This document shows positions 1 through 8,745 of a DNA stretch of 64,000 bases, piece after piece. A program made the translations under genes and the position numbers. Source of the stretch: CAMLIZ01 sp040758375. Its GTDB lineage: Bacteria; Pseudomonadota; Gammaproteobacteria; Burkholderiales; Burkholderiaceae_C. The notes beneath the pieces were generated by a model. It saw nothing but the letters and a program-made list of their open reading frames with translations. It made no database searches and was not told the origin of the DNA. How positions within the stretch are numbered: the stretch's first letter is position 1; each line of letters starts with the position of its first letter. The DNA is taken from positions 10,878-74,877 of the forward strand of contig JBFLWE010000014.1 of the NCBI GenBank assembly GCA_040758375.1, read 5' to 3'.

Positions 1-14
1 AGCGCCTGCTCCAT
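1..14 (-). CDS. possible start of the next gene of the che operon (fragment)
   Basis: A minus-strand ATG lies at 14-12, 39 bases downstream of the cheB stop, and reads Met-Glu-Gln-Ala before leaving the window. No convincing ribosome-binding site precedes it. Genes for diguanylate cyclases or further regulators often follow cheB in such operons, but nothing here identifies the product, so this is only a positional guess. Confidence 0.2.
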
Positions 15-53
15 CGTGCGGCGCGCGGCCGGCGGTCGTGGCGTCGGGAACGC

Positions 54-1121
54 TCAGTGTAGGCCGGCACCTCGCCAGCCGCCGAACTCGGTGATCGCGC
101 TGGCCATCGCTTCCAGCGGCAGCACGCGCTCGGCCGCGCCCAGCCGCATCGCCTCCTTGGGCATGCCGTAGACGACGCAGCTCGCCTCGTCCTGCGCCGC
201 CGTGCGCGCCTGCGCCTGGCGCATCTGCAGCAGGCCGCGCGCGCCGTCGTCGCCCATTCCGGTGAGCAGCAGGCCCAGCGCATTGCGGCCCACGTGGCGC
301 GCGACCGAGCGGAACAGCACGTCCACCGAGGGGCAGTGGCGGTTCACCGGCGGGCCGGGCGCCACCTCGACGCGGTACTGCGCGCCGCTGCGCACCAGCT
401 GCATCTGCCGGCCGCCCGGGGCGATCAACGCCAGCCCCGGGTGCACGCGGTCACCGTCGCGCGCCTCGCGCACCTCGATCTCGCACAGGCCGTCCAGCCG
501 CGCCGCGAAGGCCTGGGTGAACTTCTCCGGCATGTGCTGCACGATCACCAGGCCCGGCGTGGTGCGCGGCAGCGGCTTCAGCACCACCTCCAGCGCCTGC
601 GTGCCGCCGGTGGAGGTGCCGATCGCCACCACCTTGTCGGTGGTCTCGTGCATCGCGCCGGCGGGTGCTGCCGCTGCGGGCCCGGCTGGGGCGGCGGGGG
701 TGCAGGCCAGCCGCGCGACGTTGGCGCGCGCGGCCGCGCGCACCGCGGCCACCACCTCGGCGGCGGCGGATTCGAGGAACTGCCGCACGCCGATGCGCGG
801 CTTGGTGACGATGCTCACCGCGCCGGCGGCCAGCGCCTGCACCGTGGTGTGCGCACCCTGCTCGGTCAGCGACGAGCAGATCACCACCGGCGTGGGCCGT
901 TCGGCCATCAGCCGACGCAGGAAGGTGATGCCGTCCATGCGCGGCATCTCGACGTCCAGCACCAGCACGTCGGGCCAGTCGCGACCCATCTTGTCGAGCG
1001 CGAACAGCGGATCCGAAGCGGTGGCGATCACCTCGATGCCCGGCGCGGCCGACAGCAGCCCGGCCATGACCTGGCGCACGGTGGCGGAGTCGTCGACCAC
1101 CATCACGCGGATCGGCTTCAT
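54..1121 (-). CDS. cheB: CheB, chemotaxis protein-glutamate methylesterase/deamidase
   Basis: CheB removes methyl groups from (and deamidates) receptor glutamates, opposing CheR during adaptation; phosphorylation by CheA activates it. The 355-residue protein starts MKPIRVMVVDDS. It has an N-terminal receiver domain with the Asp pair at 10-11 and phospho-acceptor Asp56 (VLVLDVEMP). After an Ala/Pro-rich linker comes the C-terminal esterase domain with the expected serine (GTSTGGT), histidine (VQHMPEKF) and aspartate (TGMGDDGARG) of the catalytic triad. The ATG at 1121 overlaps the cheD stop by four bases, which fixes the start and implies translational coupling. Length and domain order are normal for the family. 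Confidence 0.97.
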   Translation of the reverse strand: MKPIRVMVVDDSATVRQVMAGLLSAAPGIEVIATASDPLFALDKMGRDWPDVLVLDVEMPRMDGITFLRRLMAERPTPVVICSSLTEQGAHTTVQALAAGAVSIVTKPRIGVRQFLESAAAEVVAAVRAAARANVARLACTPAAPAGPAAAAPAGAMHETTDKVVAIGTSTGGTQALEVVLKPLPRTTPGLVIVQHMPEKFTQAFAARLDGLCEIEVREARDGDRVHPGLALIAPGGRQMQLVRSGAQYRVEVAPGPPVNRHCPSVDVLFRSVARHVGRNALGLLLTGMGDDGARGLLQMRQAQARTAAQDEASCVVYGMPKEAMRLGAAERVLPLEAMASAITEFGGWRGAGLH

Positions 1122-1615
1122 GCCAGCTCCCCCGGCGCGCTGTCCAGCGGCGTGTGGCGCAGCCAGACCTCGCCGCTGCGCAGTTGGAACACCACTTGGC
1201 GGTGGCCGTCGCCACCCAGGTGCTCGCCGCACACGCGCAGACCCTGGGCGGCCACCCAGGCGCGCGCCAACGCAACGTTGCGCTGCTGCACCTCGCCGGC
1301 CGGGTCGCCGCCGGTGGCAAACATGCGCCCGCCGCCGAACAGCTTGGTCTGCACCTGCGGCGCGCGGGCGCCGATGCGCTGCAGCTGGCGCGCCAGCCAG
1401 GCCAGCGCTTCCTCGCCGTAGCGGCCGTCCGGCTCGTCCGCGGGCGCCGCCTCGCGCCGCGGCAGCAGGTAGTGGCACATGCCGCCGGTGCGCCAGCGCT
1501 CGTGCCACACGGTCACGGCCACGCAGGAGCCCAGCAGCGTGCGCAGCACCACATCGCCGCTGCCGAACCACATCTGGCCCGGCGAGAGGTAGATCTCGCG
1601 CGCAGCGCCCGTCAT
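1118..1615 (-). CDS. cheD: CheD, receptor glutamine deamidase
   Basis: CheD deamidates glutamines of chemoreceptors and in some systems binds CheC. The 165-residue protein contains the family signature with the catalytic Cys in LLGSCVAVTVWH and His in GGMCHYLLP, followed by the conserved TKLFGGGRMF segment. It lies between cheR and cheB, and both of its ends overlap its neighbours by four bases (ATGA), so the three adaptation enzymes should be made together. No cheC is visible in the window. The start MTGAAREIYL is set by the overlap with cheR. Confidence 0.95.
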   Translation of the reverse strand: MTGAAREIYLSPGQMWFGSGDVVLRTLLGSCVAVTVWHERWRTGGMCHYLLPRREAAPADEPDGRYGEEALAWLARQLQRIGARAPQVQTKLFGGGRMFATGGDPAGEVQQRNVALARAWVAAQGLRVCGEHLGGDGHRQVVFQLRSGEVWLRHTPLDSAPGELA

Positions 1616-2433
1616 CGGCTCTTGCGGTAGACCGACGGCGCCTGCATCTGCAGCCCGTCGGCCAGGCCGTTGAGGCTTTCGGAATGCCCGACGAAGATCC
1701 AGCCGCCCGGGCGCAGCCGCGCGACCAGCCGCCCCACCACCTGGCGCTTGACCGGCTCGGGAAAGTAGATCATCACGTTGCGCAGGAAGATCAGGTCGAA
1801 CTCGCCCAGCTCGGGCAGCGGCTCGTTGAGGTTGATCTGCGCGAAGCGCACCTGGCGCGCGAGGGCCGGGTCGATCGCGAAGGTGCCGGCCTTGTCGCCG
1901 GTGCCGCGCAGGCAGTGCGCGCGCAGCAGCGCCGGCGGGATCTCCTGCGCCAGCCGCAGGTCGTACTGCGCGCTGCAGGCCTGGCGCAGCACGCGCAGGC
2001 TCAGGTCGGAGCCCAGCACCTCCCAACCGGTGGGGCCCAGCGCGTCGGCCAGCACCATCGCGAGGCTGTACACCTCCTGCCCGCTGGAGCAGGCCGCGCT
2101 CCAGGCGCGCAAGCTGCGGCCGGGCTCGCGCTGCGGCAGCACGCGCTCGCGCACGAAGTCGAAGTGCCGCGGCTCGCGGAAAAAGTGCGTCTCGTTGGTG
2201 GTCAGCAGGTCGATCGCGGTCTGCCGTTCCTCGGCGTGCTGGTCGATCAGCTGCAGGTAGTCGCGGAAGCTGGCCAACCCATGTTGCTGCAGCCGGCGCG
2301 CCAGGCGCGAGCACACCAGCGCCTTCTTCGCCGGCGACAGGCCGATGCCGGCCACATGGCGCATCAGCTGCTGGAAGCGGCCGAACTCGGCGTCGCCCAG
2401 CGTGGTCACGGCCGCCGACGGCAGCGCGCTCAC
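1612..2433 (-). CDS. cheR: CheR, chemoreceptor glutamate O-methyltransferase
   Basis: CheR transfers methyl groups from S-adenosylmethionine to receptor glutamates in adaptation. The 273-residue protein has the all-helical N-terminal CheR domain (about 1-85) with the family motif TTNETHFFRE. The SAM-binding Rossmann domain follows, with the AWSAACSSGQEVYSLAM motif and the FDLIFLRNVMIYF strand. Its ATG at 2433 overlaps the stop of the upstream receptor gene by four bases. There is no TPR or other C-terminal extension, so this is a plain CheR. Confidence 0.96.
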   Translation of the reverse strand: MSALPSAAVTTLGDAEFGRFQQLMRHVAGIGLSPAKKALVCSRLARRLQQHGLASFRDYLQLIDQHAEERQTAIDLLTTNETHFFREPRHFDFVRERVLPQREPGRSLRAWSAACSSGQEVYSLAMVLADALGPTGWEVLGSDLSLRVLRQACSAQYDLRLAQEIPPALLRAHCLRGTGDKAGTFAIDPALARQVRFAQINLNEPLPELGEFDLIFLRNVMIYFPEPVKRQVVGRLVARLRPGGWIFVGHSESLNGLADGLQMQAPSVYRKSR

Positions 2434-4382
2434 GGCGCCGCCTCCCGCAGCACCGGCCGCACCGGCCGCACGCCGCGCCGCCCTGGCGCCGGCGACGGCA
2501 CGGATGCGGCCTCGGCATCGACGCGGAAGAATGCGATCAGCTGCTGCAGGTGGGCCGACTGCGAACTCATCTCCTCGGCGGTGGCCGCCAGCTCCTCGCT
2601 GGCCGAGGCGCTTTGCTGCGTGGTCTGGTTGAGCTGGCCGATCGCGGAATTGATCTGCCCGATGCCGCTGCTCTGCTCCTGGCTGGCCGCGGCGATCTCC
2701 TGCACCAGCTCCGAGGTCTTGCGGATCGCCGGCACCATCTCTTCCAGCAGCTGCCCGGCGCGCTCGGCCTGCTGCACCGAGCTGCCGGCGAGCTCGCCGA
2801 TCTCCTTGGCCGCCTCCTGGCTGCGCTCGGCCAGCTTGCGCACCTCGGCGGCCACCACCGCGAAGCCCTTGCCGTGCTCGCCCGCGCGCGCCGCCTCGAT
2901 CGCCGCATTCAGCGCCAGCAGGTTGGTCTGGTACGCGATGTCGTCGATGATGCCGATCTTGCCGGCGATGCTCTTCATCGCCTGCACCGTCTGCCGCACC
3001 GCCTCGCCGCCTTCGGTGGCGTCGTGCGCGGCCTTGGCCGCCATGCCGTCGGTCACCTTCGCGTTCTCGGTGTTCTGCGCCACCGACGCGCTGGCCTGCT
3101 CTGCCGTGGCCGACAGCTCCTCCACGCTGGCCGCCTGCTCGGTGGCGCCCTGCGACAGCGACTGCGCGGTCGACGACACCTGCTCGCTGGCCGAGGCGAG
3201 GTGGCTCGACGACGAGCGCACCTCCGAGATCACCTCGCGCAGCTTGCCGGCCATCGCGCCCATCGCCTGCAGCAGCCGGCCGGTCTCGTCGCGCGTGGCC
3301 TGGTCGATGCGCACCGTGAGGTCGCCGCCGGCGAGCCGGTCGGCGGCCCGCAGCGCCAGCGCCATCGAGCGCACCACCTGGCGCGCGATCGCCCAGCTCA
3401 GCACCAGCGTGGTCAGCAGGCCCAGCAATGCCAGGCCGACGGCCAGCCGCATGTCCTCGCGCGCCTCGGCCTCGCGCGTTGCGGCATGGCCGAGCAGCGT
3501 CTGCGCCAGTGCATCCTCCACATCCTTCAGCCGGTCGATGCGCACCGAGGCGGTCTTGAACCAGTCGTCCGGCGCAATGCCCAGCGCGCCCTGCGCGGCG
3601 CGCCGGATCGCCTGCGCCTTCATCTGCCCGACCTGAGCCGCCTCACCGCCGGCCAGCCGCTGCTCGAACACCTCGTGCGCGGCCTTGTCCGCATAGGCGC
3701 GGAACACCGCGAGCCAGGTGTCCTGCGCGGCAGCGTTGGCGACGAAGCGCACGAACTCCTCGCCGGCAAAGCGGTCGGCGGTGAACGCCGCGGTCAGCAT
3801 CGCACGCTCGATGCCCGCGTGCTCCTTGGCCTTGAGCAGCGCAACGTAGGCGCCGGCCTCGCGCGCGACCTCGCCGTCGGGGCTGAGCGTCGGGATGCGC
3901 TCGGCCACGCCGAGCAGCGCCGCGACGAAGCCGGTGTACTGGGCCGCCGCCTCCGGCGCCGGCAGCGCCAGCGCGAGCGCCCCCTGTCGCAGCCCGCCCA
4001 GGCCGCGCAGCTGGCTGCGCGCCTGCGCGAGCCCGGCGGCGAAGCCCTCGCCGAAGCGGCGCGCATCGAACGAATCCAGGCCCGCCTCGAAGGCCTGCAG
4101 TGCGCGGTCGGTGCGGCTGCGCTGCACCGGCAGCTCGTCGGTGAAGCGACGCCCGCCGCTGCCGACGAACCCCACGGTCATGCCGCGCTCGCGCTGCAGC
4201 TCGTGCACCAGCGCGCCCACGCGCACCGACATCTCGACGAGCGAGCGCACCTCACGCAGCGACTGTGCCTGGCGCGCTCGATCCAGCACGCTATCGGCAG
4301 AGAACCACAGCAGCAGCAGCACCGGCACGCCGGCCAGCAGCGCCAGCTTCGTGCGCATGCCCAGGTTGGCGATCAGCCTCAT
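2430..4382 (-). CDS. methyl-accepting chemotaxis protein with NIT-type sensor domain (MCP1)
   Basis: A membrane chemoreceptor of 650 residues. A first membrane helix lies near residues 11-30. The periplasmic region carries the NIT-family hallmark (VHELQRERGMTVGFVGSGG), a fold associated with nitrate/nitrite sensing. A second membrane helix near 315-338 leads into a HAMP domain and a long cytoplasmic coiled-coil signalling domain with the conserved hairpin tip (IDDIAYQTNLLALNAAIEAARAGE). It overlaps cheW upstream and cheR downstream by four bases each. Its signalling half is nearly identical at the DNA level to that of MCP2. Ligand identity is not proven by the sequence. Confidence 0.93.
   Translation of the reverse strand: MRLIANLGMRTKLALLAGVPVLLLLWFSADSVLDRARQAQSLREVRSLVEMSVRVGALVHELQRERGMTVGFVGSGGRRFTDELPVQRSRTDRALQAFEAGLDSFDARRFGEGFAAGLAQARSQLRGLGGLRQGALALALPAPEAAAQYTGFVAALLGVAERIPTLSPDGEVAREAGAYVALLKAKEHAGIERAMLTAAFTADRFAGEEFVRFVANAAAQDTWLAVFRAYADKAAHEVFEQRLAGGEAAQVGQMKAQAIRRAAQGALGIAPDDWFKTASVRIDRLKDVEDALAQTLLGHAATREAEAREDMRLAVGLALLGLLTTLVLSWAIARQVVRSMALALRAADRLAGGDLTVRIDQATRDETGRLLQAMGAMAGKLREVISEVRSSSSHLASASEQVSSTAQSLSQGATEQAASVEELSATAEQASASVAQNTENAKVTDGMAAKAAHDATEGGEAVRQTVQAMKSIAGKIGIIDDIAYQTNLLALNAAIEAARAGEHGKGFAVVAAEVRKLAERSQEAAKEIGELAGSSVQQAERAGQLLEEMVPAIRKTSELVQEIAAASQEQSSGIGQINSAIGQLNQTTQQSASASEELAATAEEMSSQSAHLQQLIAFFRVDAEAASVPSPAPGRRGVRPVRPVLREAAP
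2555..3194. repeat. 640-bp near-identical segment, copy A (MCP1 signalling domain)
   Basis: This segment aligns without gaps, at a constant offset of 2,553 bases, with 5108-5747 in the neighbouring receptor gene. By eye only about twenty positions differ, clustered in two short patches. It encodes the MCP signalling hairpin. Shorter identical stretches continue into the HAMP region. Confidence 0.9.
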
Positions 4383-4921
4383 GCCGCGGCCCTCCCGGCG
4401 CCTTCGGCCGAGGCCTGCGCATGGCCCACCACGGACAGCTCCTCGACCGACAGCACGCGCTCGACATCGAGGATCACGACGAACTTGCCGCCCACCTTGC
4501 CCATGCCATGGATGAAGTCGGTGCGGATGCGCGTGCCGAAGGCCGGTGGCGGCTCGATGCTCTCGGGCCCGATCTCCAGCACCGCGTTGACGGCATCGAC
4601 CACCACACCCAGCACCAGCGGCTCGCCTTCCACGCGCAGCTCGACGATCACGATGCAGGTGCGTCGTCCCACCTGGCCTGGCTGGCCGCCGAAGCGGCTG
4701 GCCAGGTCCACCACCGGCACCACCGCCCCGCGCAGGTTGATCACGCCGCGGATGAACTCCGGCATCATCGGCACGCGCGTGACCTGGCCGTACTCGATGA
4801 TCTCCTTGATCGGCGCGATCGGCATCGCCAGCATCTCGCCGGCCAGCACGAAGGTGAGGTACTGCTGGGGCTGCCCGGCGGCCGCGGCGGGCGGGCGTTC
4901 CACTTCGACCAGAGCACTCAT
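4379..4921 (-). CDS. cheW: CheW, chemosensory coupling protein
   Basis: CheW bridges chemoreceptors to CheA in the signalling array. The 180-residue protein is a single CheW domain with typical elements: YLTFVLAGEMLAMPI, the hydrophobic core EIIEYGQVTRVPMMPEFIRG, VINLRGAVVPVVDL, and the C-terminal GKVGGKFVVILDVERVL. The ATG at 4921 (MSALVEVE) is preferred over an in-frame ATG 15 codons upstream, because the upstream stretch is unlike CheW and lies in the gap to MCP2. The gene sits between the two receptors and overlaps MCP1 by four bases. Confidence 0.95.
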   Translation of the reverse strand: MSALVEVERPPAAAAGQPQQYLTFVLAGEMLAMPIAPIKEIIEYGQVTRVPMMPEFIRGVINLRGAVVPVVDLASRFGGQPGQVGRRTCIVIVELRVEGEPLVLGVVVDAVNAVLEIGPESIEPPPAFGTRIRTDFIHGMGKVGGKFVVILDVERVLSVEELSVVGHAQASAEGAGRAAA

Positions 4922-4934
4922 CACGGGCCTCCGG

Positions 4935-6566
4935 CTAGAAGCGCACGAACTCGGCGCCCGGCGCATGCGGCTGCAGCGTGCGCACGCCGGAGCCGGTGGC
5001 CGCAGCGGGCGCAGGGGCCGGCGCGCGCACAGCCGCCGGCCGCGACACGGCCGGTGCCGCGGCCCCCTGTTCCAGCCTGAAGAACGCCATCAACTGCTGC
5101 AGTTGCTCCGACTGTGAACTCATCTCCTCGGCGGTGGCCGCCAGCTCCTCGCTGGCCGAGGCGCTTTGCTGCGTGGTCTGGTTGAGCTGGCTCATTGCAG
5201 AGTTGATCTGCCCGATGCCGCTGCTCTGCTCCTGGCTGGCCGCGGCGATCTCCTGCACCAGCTCCGAGGTCTTGCGGATCGCCGGCACCATCTCTTCCAG
5301 CAACTTGCCGGCGCGCTCGGCCTTCTCGACCGAGCTGCCGGCCAGCTCGCCGATCTCCTGCGCGGCCTCCTGGCTGCGCTCGGCCAGCTTGCGCACCTCG
5401 GCGGCCACCACCGCGAAGCCCTTGCCGTGCTCGCCCGCGCGCGCCGCCTCGATCGCCGCATTCAGCGCCAGCAGGTTGGTCTGGTACGCGATGTCGTCGA
5501 TGATGCCGATCTTGCCGGCGATGCTCTTCATCGCCTGCACCGTCTGCCGCACCGCCTCGCCGCCTTCGGTGGCGTCGTGCGCGGCCTTGGCCGCCATGCC
5601 GTCGGTCACCTTCGCGTTCTCGGTGTTCTGCGCCACCGACGCGCTGGCCTGCTCTGCCGTGGCCGACAGCTCCTCCACGCTGGCCGCCTGCTCGGTGGCG
5701 CCCTGCGACAGCGACTGCGCGGTCGACGACACCTGCTCGCTGGCCGACGAGAGCTGATCCGACGCCGCGCGCACCTCGCCGATGATGCCGGAGAGCTTGT
5801 CGATCATCGCGCCCATCGCCTGCAGCAGCCGGCCGGTCTCGTCGCGTGCCGCCGATTCCACGCGCACGCTCAGGTCGCCGTCGGCGAGCCGGTTGGCGGC
5901 CTCCACCGCGCGACCCAGCGGCACGGTGACGCTGCGCGTGACCCACAGCGCGATGCCCATGGCCAGCAGCACCGCGCCGGCAGCCAGCGCGACGATGAGC
6001 CGGCGCGTGGATTCGTACAGCTCGCGCGCCTGCTCGCCGGCTTCGGCCACCAGCTCGGTCTGGCGCTTGACGAGCTGGCCCACCGCGTCGATGTAGGTGC
6101 GCTGGCGCTCGCGCACCTCGGCCAGCAGAAAGGCCTTGGCCTCCTCGGCGCGCTGCTCGGCCACCAGCTTCAGGAACTGGTCCTGCCCGCCGACGTAGCG
6201 CGCCCGCGCGTCCTTCACCGCCTGCAGCAGCTGGCGGCCCTGCTCGGTCTGCAGCCGCGCCTCCAGCTTCTGCAGCCGCTCGGCGATCTGCGCACGCGCC
6301 TGCTCGACGCGGCCCAGCTCGTCCTTCACCTTGGCCTGGTCGCTGAGCAGCAGCATGTTGCGCATCGCGCGCGCGATGACCTCGACGTTGTTGACGATCT
6401 CGTTGGCCATCACGGTGTTGGGAAAGCGCTCGGTCACGATGACCTGCACGCTGTCGTTGACCTGGCCCAGCCGCACGACGCTGACGGCCAGCGTGGCACA
6501 CAGCAGCGCCAGCACCAGGGCGAAGCCCAGGCCGAGGCGCAGCCCGATCTTCATGTTGTTGAGCAT
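4935..6566 (-). CDS. methyl-accepting chemotaxis protein with four-helix-bundle sensor (MCP2)
   Basis: A transmembrane chemoreceptor of 543 residues. Membrane helices lie near residues 8-28 and 190-212. They flank a roughly 160-residue periplasmic helical region of the 4HB_MCP kind (MANEIVNNVEVIARAMRNMLLL). A HAMP domain and the signalling coiled coil follow. The start MLNNMKIGLRLGLGF at 6566 is supported by the ribosome-binding site GAGGGAG just upstream. The C-terminus is an Ala/Pro-rich tail ending APGAEFVRF. The gene lies between cheA and cheW and shares its signalling domain almost base for base with MCP1. Confidence 0.93.
   Translation of the reverse strand: MLNNMKIGLRLGLGFALVLALLCATLAVSVVRLGQVNDSVQVIVTERFPNTVMANEIVNNVEVIARAMRNMLLLSDQAKVKDELGRVEQARAQIAERLQKLEARLQTEQGRQLLQAVKDARARYVGGQDQFLKLVAEQRAEEAKAFLLAEVRERQRTYIDAVGQLVKRQTELVAEAGEQARELYESTRRLIVALAAGAVLLAMGIALWVTRSVTVPLGRAVEAANRLADGDLSVRVESAARDETGRLLQAMGAMIDKLSGIIGEVRAASDQLSSASEQVSSTAQSLSQGATEQAASVEELSATAEQASASVAQNTENAKVTDGMAAKAAHDATEGGEAVRQTVQAMKSIAGKIGIIDDIAYQTNLLALNAAIEAARAGEHGKGFAVVAAEVRKLAERSQEAAQEIGELAGSSVEKAERAGKLLEEMVPAIRKTSELVQEIAAASQEQSSGIGQINSAMSQLNQTTQQSASASEELAATAEEMSSQSEQLQQLMAFFRLEQGAAAPAVSRPAAVRAPAPAPAAATGSGVRTLQPHAPGAEFVRF
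5108..5747. repeat. 640-bp near-identical segment, copy B (MCP2 signalling domain)
   Basis: Partner of the copy at 2555-3194, same orientation, colinear without insertions or deletions. The periplasmic sensor halves of the two receptors are unrelated, so the identity is confined to the signalling and part of the HAMP region. Recent domain duplication or gene conversion would explain this. Confidence 0.9.
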
Positions 6567-6603
6567 GTGCAAACTCCCTCTCGATGTAGATGGGGAAGGG
6601 AAA

Positions 6604-8745
6604 TCAGGCGGCCGCCAGGGCGGGCCGCGTGGCCGTGCCCTGCGCGCTCGCGAGCAGGGACGGGACGTCCAGGACCAGGGCCACTTCGCCCGAGCCGAGG
6701 ATGGTGGAGCCGGCAATGCCGGGCAGGCCTTCGAGCACGCGCCCGAGCGGCTTGATGACGGCCTGGAACTCGCCCTTGAGCTGGTCCACGACCAAGCCGG
6801 CCTTGCGCGGCCCGCACTGGACGACGACGACGTTCTGGCGCGGCGCGCCGGGACCCGGAAGGCCGAACTTGTCGCGCAGGCGCAGCAGCGGCAGCACCTC
6901 GCCGCGCAGGTCGAACACGTCGTGCTGCGCCTCGTGGCCGGCCATCGACACGCACTCCAGCACCATCGGCAGCGGCACGACGTAGTGCTCGGCACCCACG
7001 CCCATCAGGAAGCCGTCGATGATGGCCAGCGTCAGCGGCAGCCGGATGCGGAAGGTCGTGCCCCGGCCGGGACGGCTTTCGATGTCCACCGAGCCGCGCA
7101 GCGCGGCGATGCTGCTGCGCACCACGTCCATGCCGACCCCGCGCCCCGACAGGTTGCTCACCTGCTCGGCGGTGGAGAAGCCCGGCTCGAAGATCAGCTC
7201 CCACACCTGCGCATCGTCGAGCTCGACGTCGGGTGCGACCAGCCCGCGCTCGCGCGCCTTGCGCAGGATGCGCTCGCGGTCCAGCCCGGCGCCGTCGTCC
7301 GACACCGCGATCACGATGCTGCCGTGCTCGTGCCATGCGGCCAGCTCCAGGCGGCCGCGCGGCGGCTTGCCGGCCCTCACGCGCGCTTCGGCCGGCTCGA
7401 TGCCGTGGTCGATGGCATTGCGCACCAGGTGCGTCAGCGGATCGCCGATGCGCTCGACCACCGACTTGTCCAGCTCGGTGTCGGCGCCGGTGATCACCAG
7501 GTCGATCTCCTTGCCCAGCTCGTGCGCGACGTCGCGCACGACGCGGCGGAAGCGGCTGAAAGTCTCGCCGATCTCCACCGTGCGCAGCCGCATCGCGCCG
7601 TCGCGCACGTCCTCGGTCAGCCGCGCGACGGCCGACATCGCCTCGGCCAGCGTACGGTCGCGGCTGCGCCGCGCGTGCATCGTGGCCGCGGCGCCGGCGA
7701 TCACCAGCTCGCCCACCAGGTTGATCAGCGCGTCCAGCTTGTCGGCGTGCACGCGGATCAGCCGCGCCTCCTGCGCCTGGCGCTGGCGGCTCTCGGTCTG
7801 CTTGGTCAGCGCCGCGTGCACCACCTCGGCCTGCGCGACCTGCTCGCGCACCAGGATCTGGCCGAGCGGCGGCCGTTCGGCGCCGGCCGCGGCCTGCTGC
7901 TGCAGCGCGTCGTCGAGCTCGCGCTGCGTGATCGCACCGCAGTGCACCAGCAGCTCGCCCAGGCGCAAGGTGCCCTCGGGCAGCGCTTCGATCAGCGCGA
8001 TGTAGTCGGCCGCGCGGCTGCCCGGCGGCAGGATCGACAGCCGGCAGTCCTCGCGCACGAACTCGAACGCTGCCTCGATCTGCGCCTTGTCCGCGCCGGT
8101 GCGGAAGCGGATCTCGAAGCCGAGGTAGCAGCATTCCGGGTCCATCTCGGGCAACGGCGGCAGCGCGTCGGCCAGCGTGCTGATGTGCACGATCTCGCCG
8201 AAGCTACGCAGGTAGCGCAGGAAGCCGGCCGGGTCCATGCCGTGGCGCAGCACCTCGGGAGAAAAGCGCACCGACAGATGCCAGGTGTCGGCTTCGTCGC
8301 CGGTGGCAACGGTCCCGCGCGCCAGCGCCGCGGCGGCCGGCTCCAGCGCGCCGGTGTCACCGGCCGCGGCGGCCAGGCGCTGTTCGATCTGGCGTCCGGC
8401 CTCAAGGTCGGCCGGCTGCAGGCTGCGCAGGCCGGCAGCGGCATCGAGCAGGCCCGCGATGTGGTCGCAGCACTCCAGCAGCACGCTGGCCAGCGCCTCG
8501 TCGACCGCGATCTCGTGCTCGCGCCCACGGCCGAGCACGCTCTCGACGCGGTGCGTGAACGCGACGATGTCGTCCAGGCCGAACAGCCCGGCCGATCCCT
8601 TGATCGTGTGCGCGGCGCGGAACACCGCGTTGAGCGCGTCCTCGTCGTCGGGCGCGCCCTCCAGGCGCAGCAGCGCCTCCTCCATCTCGTCCAGCAGCCC
8701 GCGACTCTCGGCCAGGAAGGTCTGCAGCGCGTCGTGCAGGTTCAT
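6604..8745 (-). CDS. cheA: CheA, chemosensory histidine kinase with MshEN-like repeats
   Basis: CheA phosphorylates CheY and CheB in response to receptor state. The 713-residue protein has an N-terminal Hpt domain with phospho-acceptor His46 (RAAHTIKGSAG). A P2-like region follows (about 155-240). Then come two tandem motifs at 261-284 (RLGELLVHCG...LDDALQQQ) and 293-316 (PLGQILV...AALTKQ), which fit the MshEN cyclic-di-GMP-binding repeat. Next are the dimerisation helix, the ATPase domain (HLVRNAIDHGIE, DDGAGLD, GRGVGMDVV) and the CheW-like P5 domain. The start overlaps the STAS gene by four bases. The MshEN-like insertion is unusual; the remaining architecture is standard. Confidence 0.95.
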   Translation of the reverse strand: MNLHDALQTFLAESRGLLDEMEEALLRLEGAPDDEDALNAVFRAAHTIKGSAGLFGLDDIVAFTHRVESVLGRGREHEIAVDEALASVLLECCDHIAGLLDAAAGLRSLQPADLEAGRQIEQRLAAAAGDTGALEPAAAALARGTVATGDEADTWHLSVRFSPEVLRHGMDPAGFLRYLRSFGEIVHISTLADALPPLPEMDPECCYLGFEIRFRTGADKAQIEAAFEFVREDCRLSILPPGSRAADYIALIEALPEGTLRLGELLVHCGAITQRELDDALQQQAAAGAERPPLGQILVREQVAQAEVVHAALTKQTESRQRQAQEARLIRVHADKLDALINLVGELVIAGAAATMHARRSRDRTLAEAMSAVARLTEDVRDGAMRLRTVEIGETFSRFRRVVRDVAHELGKEIDLVITGADTELDKSVVERIGDPLTHLVRNAIDHGIEPAEARVRAGKPPRGRLELAAWHEHGSIVIAVSDDGAGLDRERILRKARERGLVAPDVELDDAQVWELIFEPGFSTAEQVSNLSGRGVGMDVVRSSIAALRGSVDIESRPGRGTTFRIRLPLTLAIIDGFLMGVGAEHYVVPLPMVLECVSMAGHEAQHDVFDLRGEVLPLLRLRDKFGLPGPGAPRQNVVVVQCGPRKAGLVVDQLKGEFQAVIKPLGRVLEGLPGIAGSTILGSGEVALVLDVPSLLASAQGTATRPALAAA

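Noticed and set aside
202..5117. Long plus-strand open frames across the che operon (for example 202-3636 and 2550-5117)
   Set aside because: They lie opposite cheB, cheR, the receptors and cheW, and their translations are Arg/Ala/His-rich with no domain. At this GC content the antisense frames of real genes stay open by codon bias.
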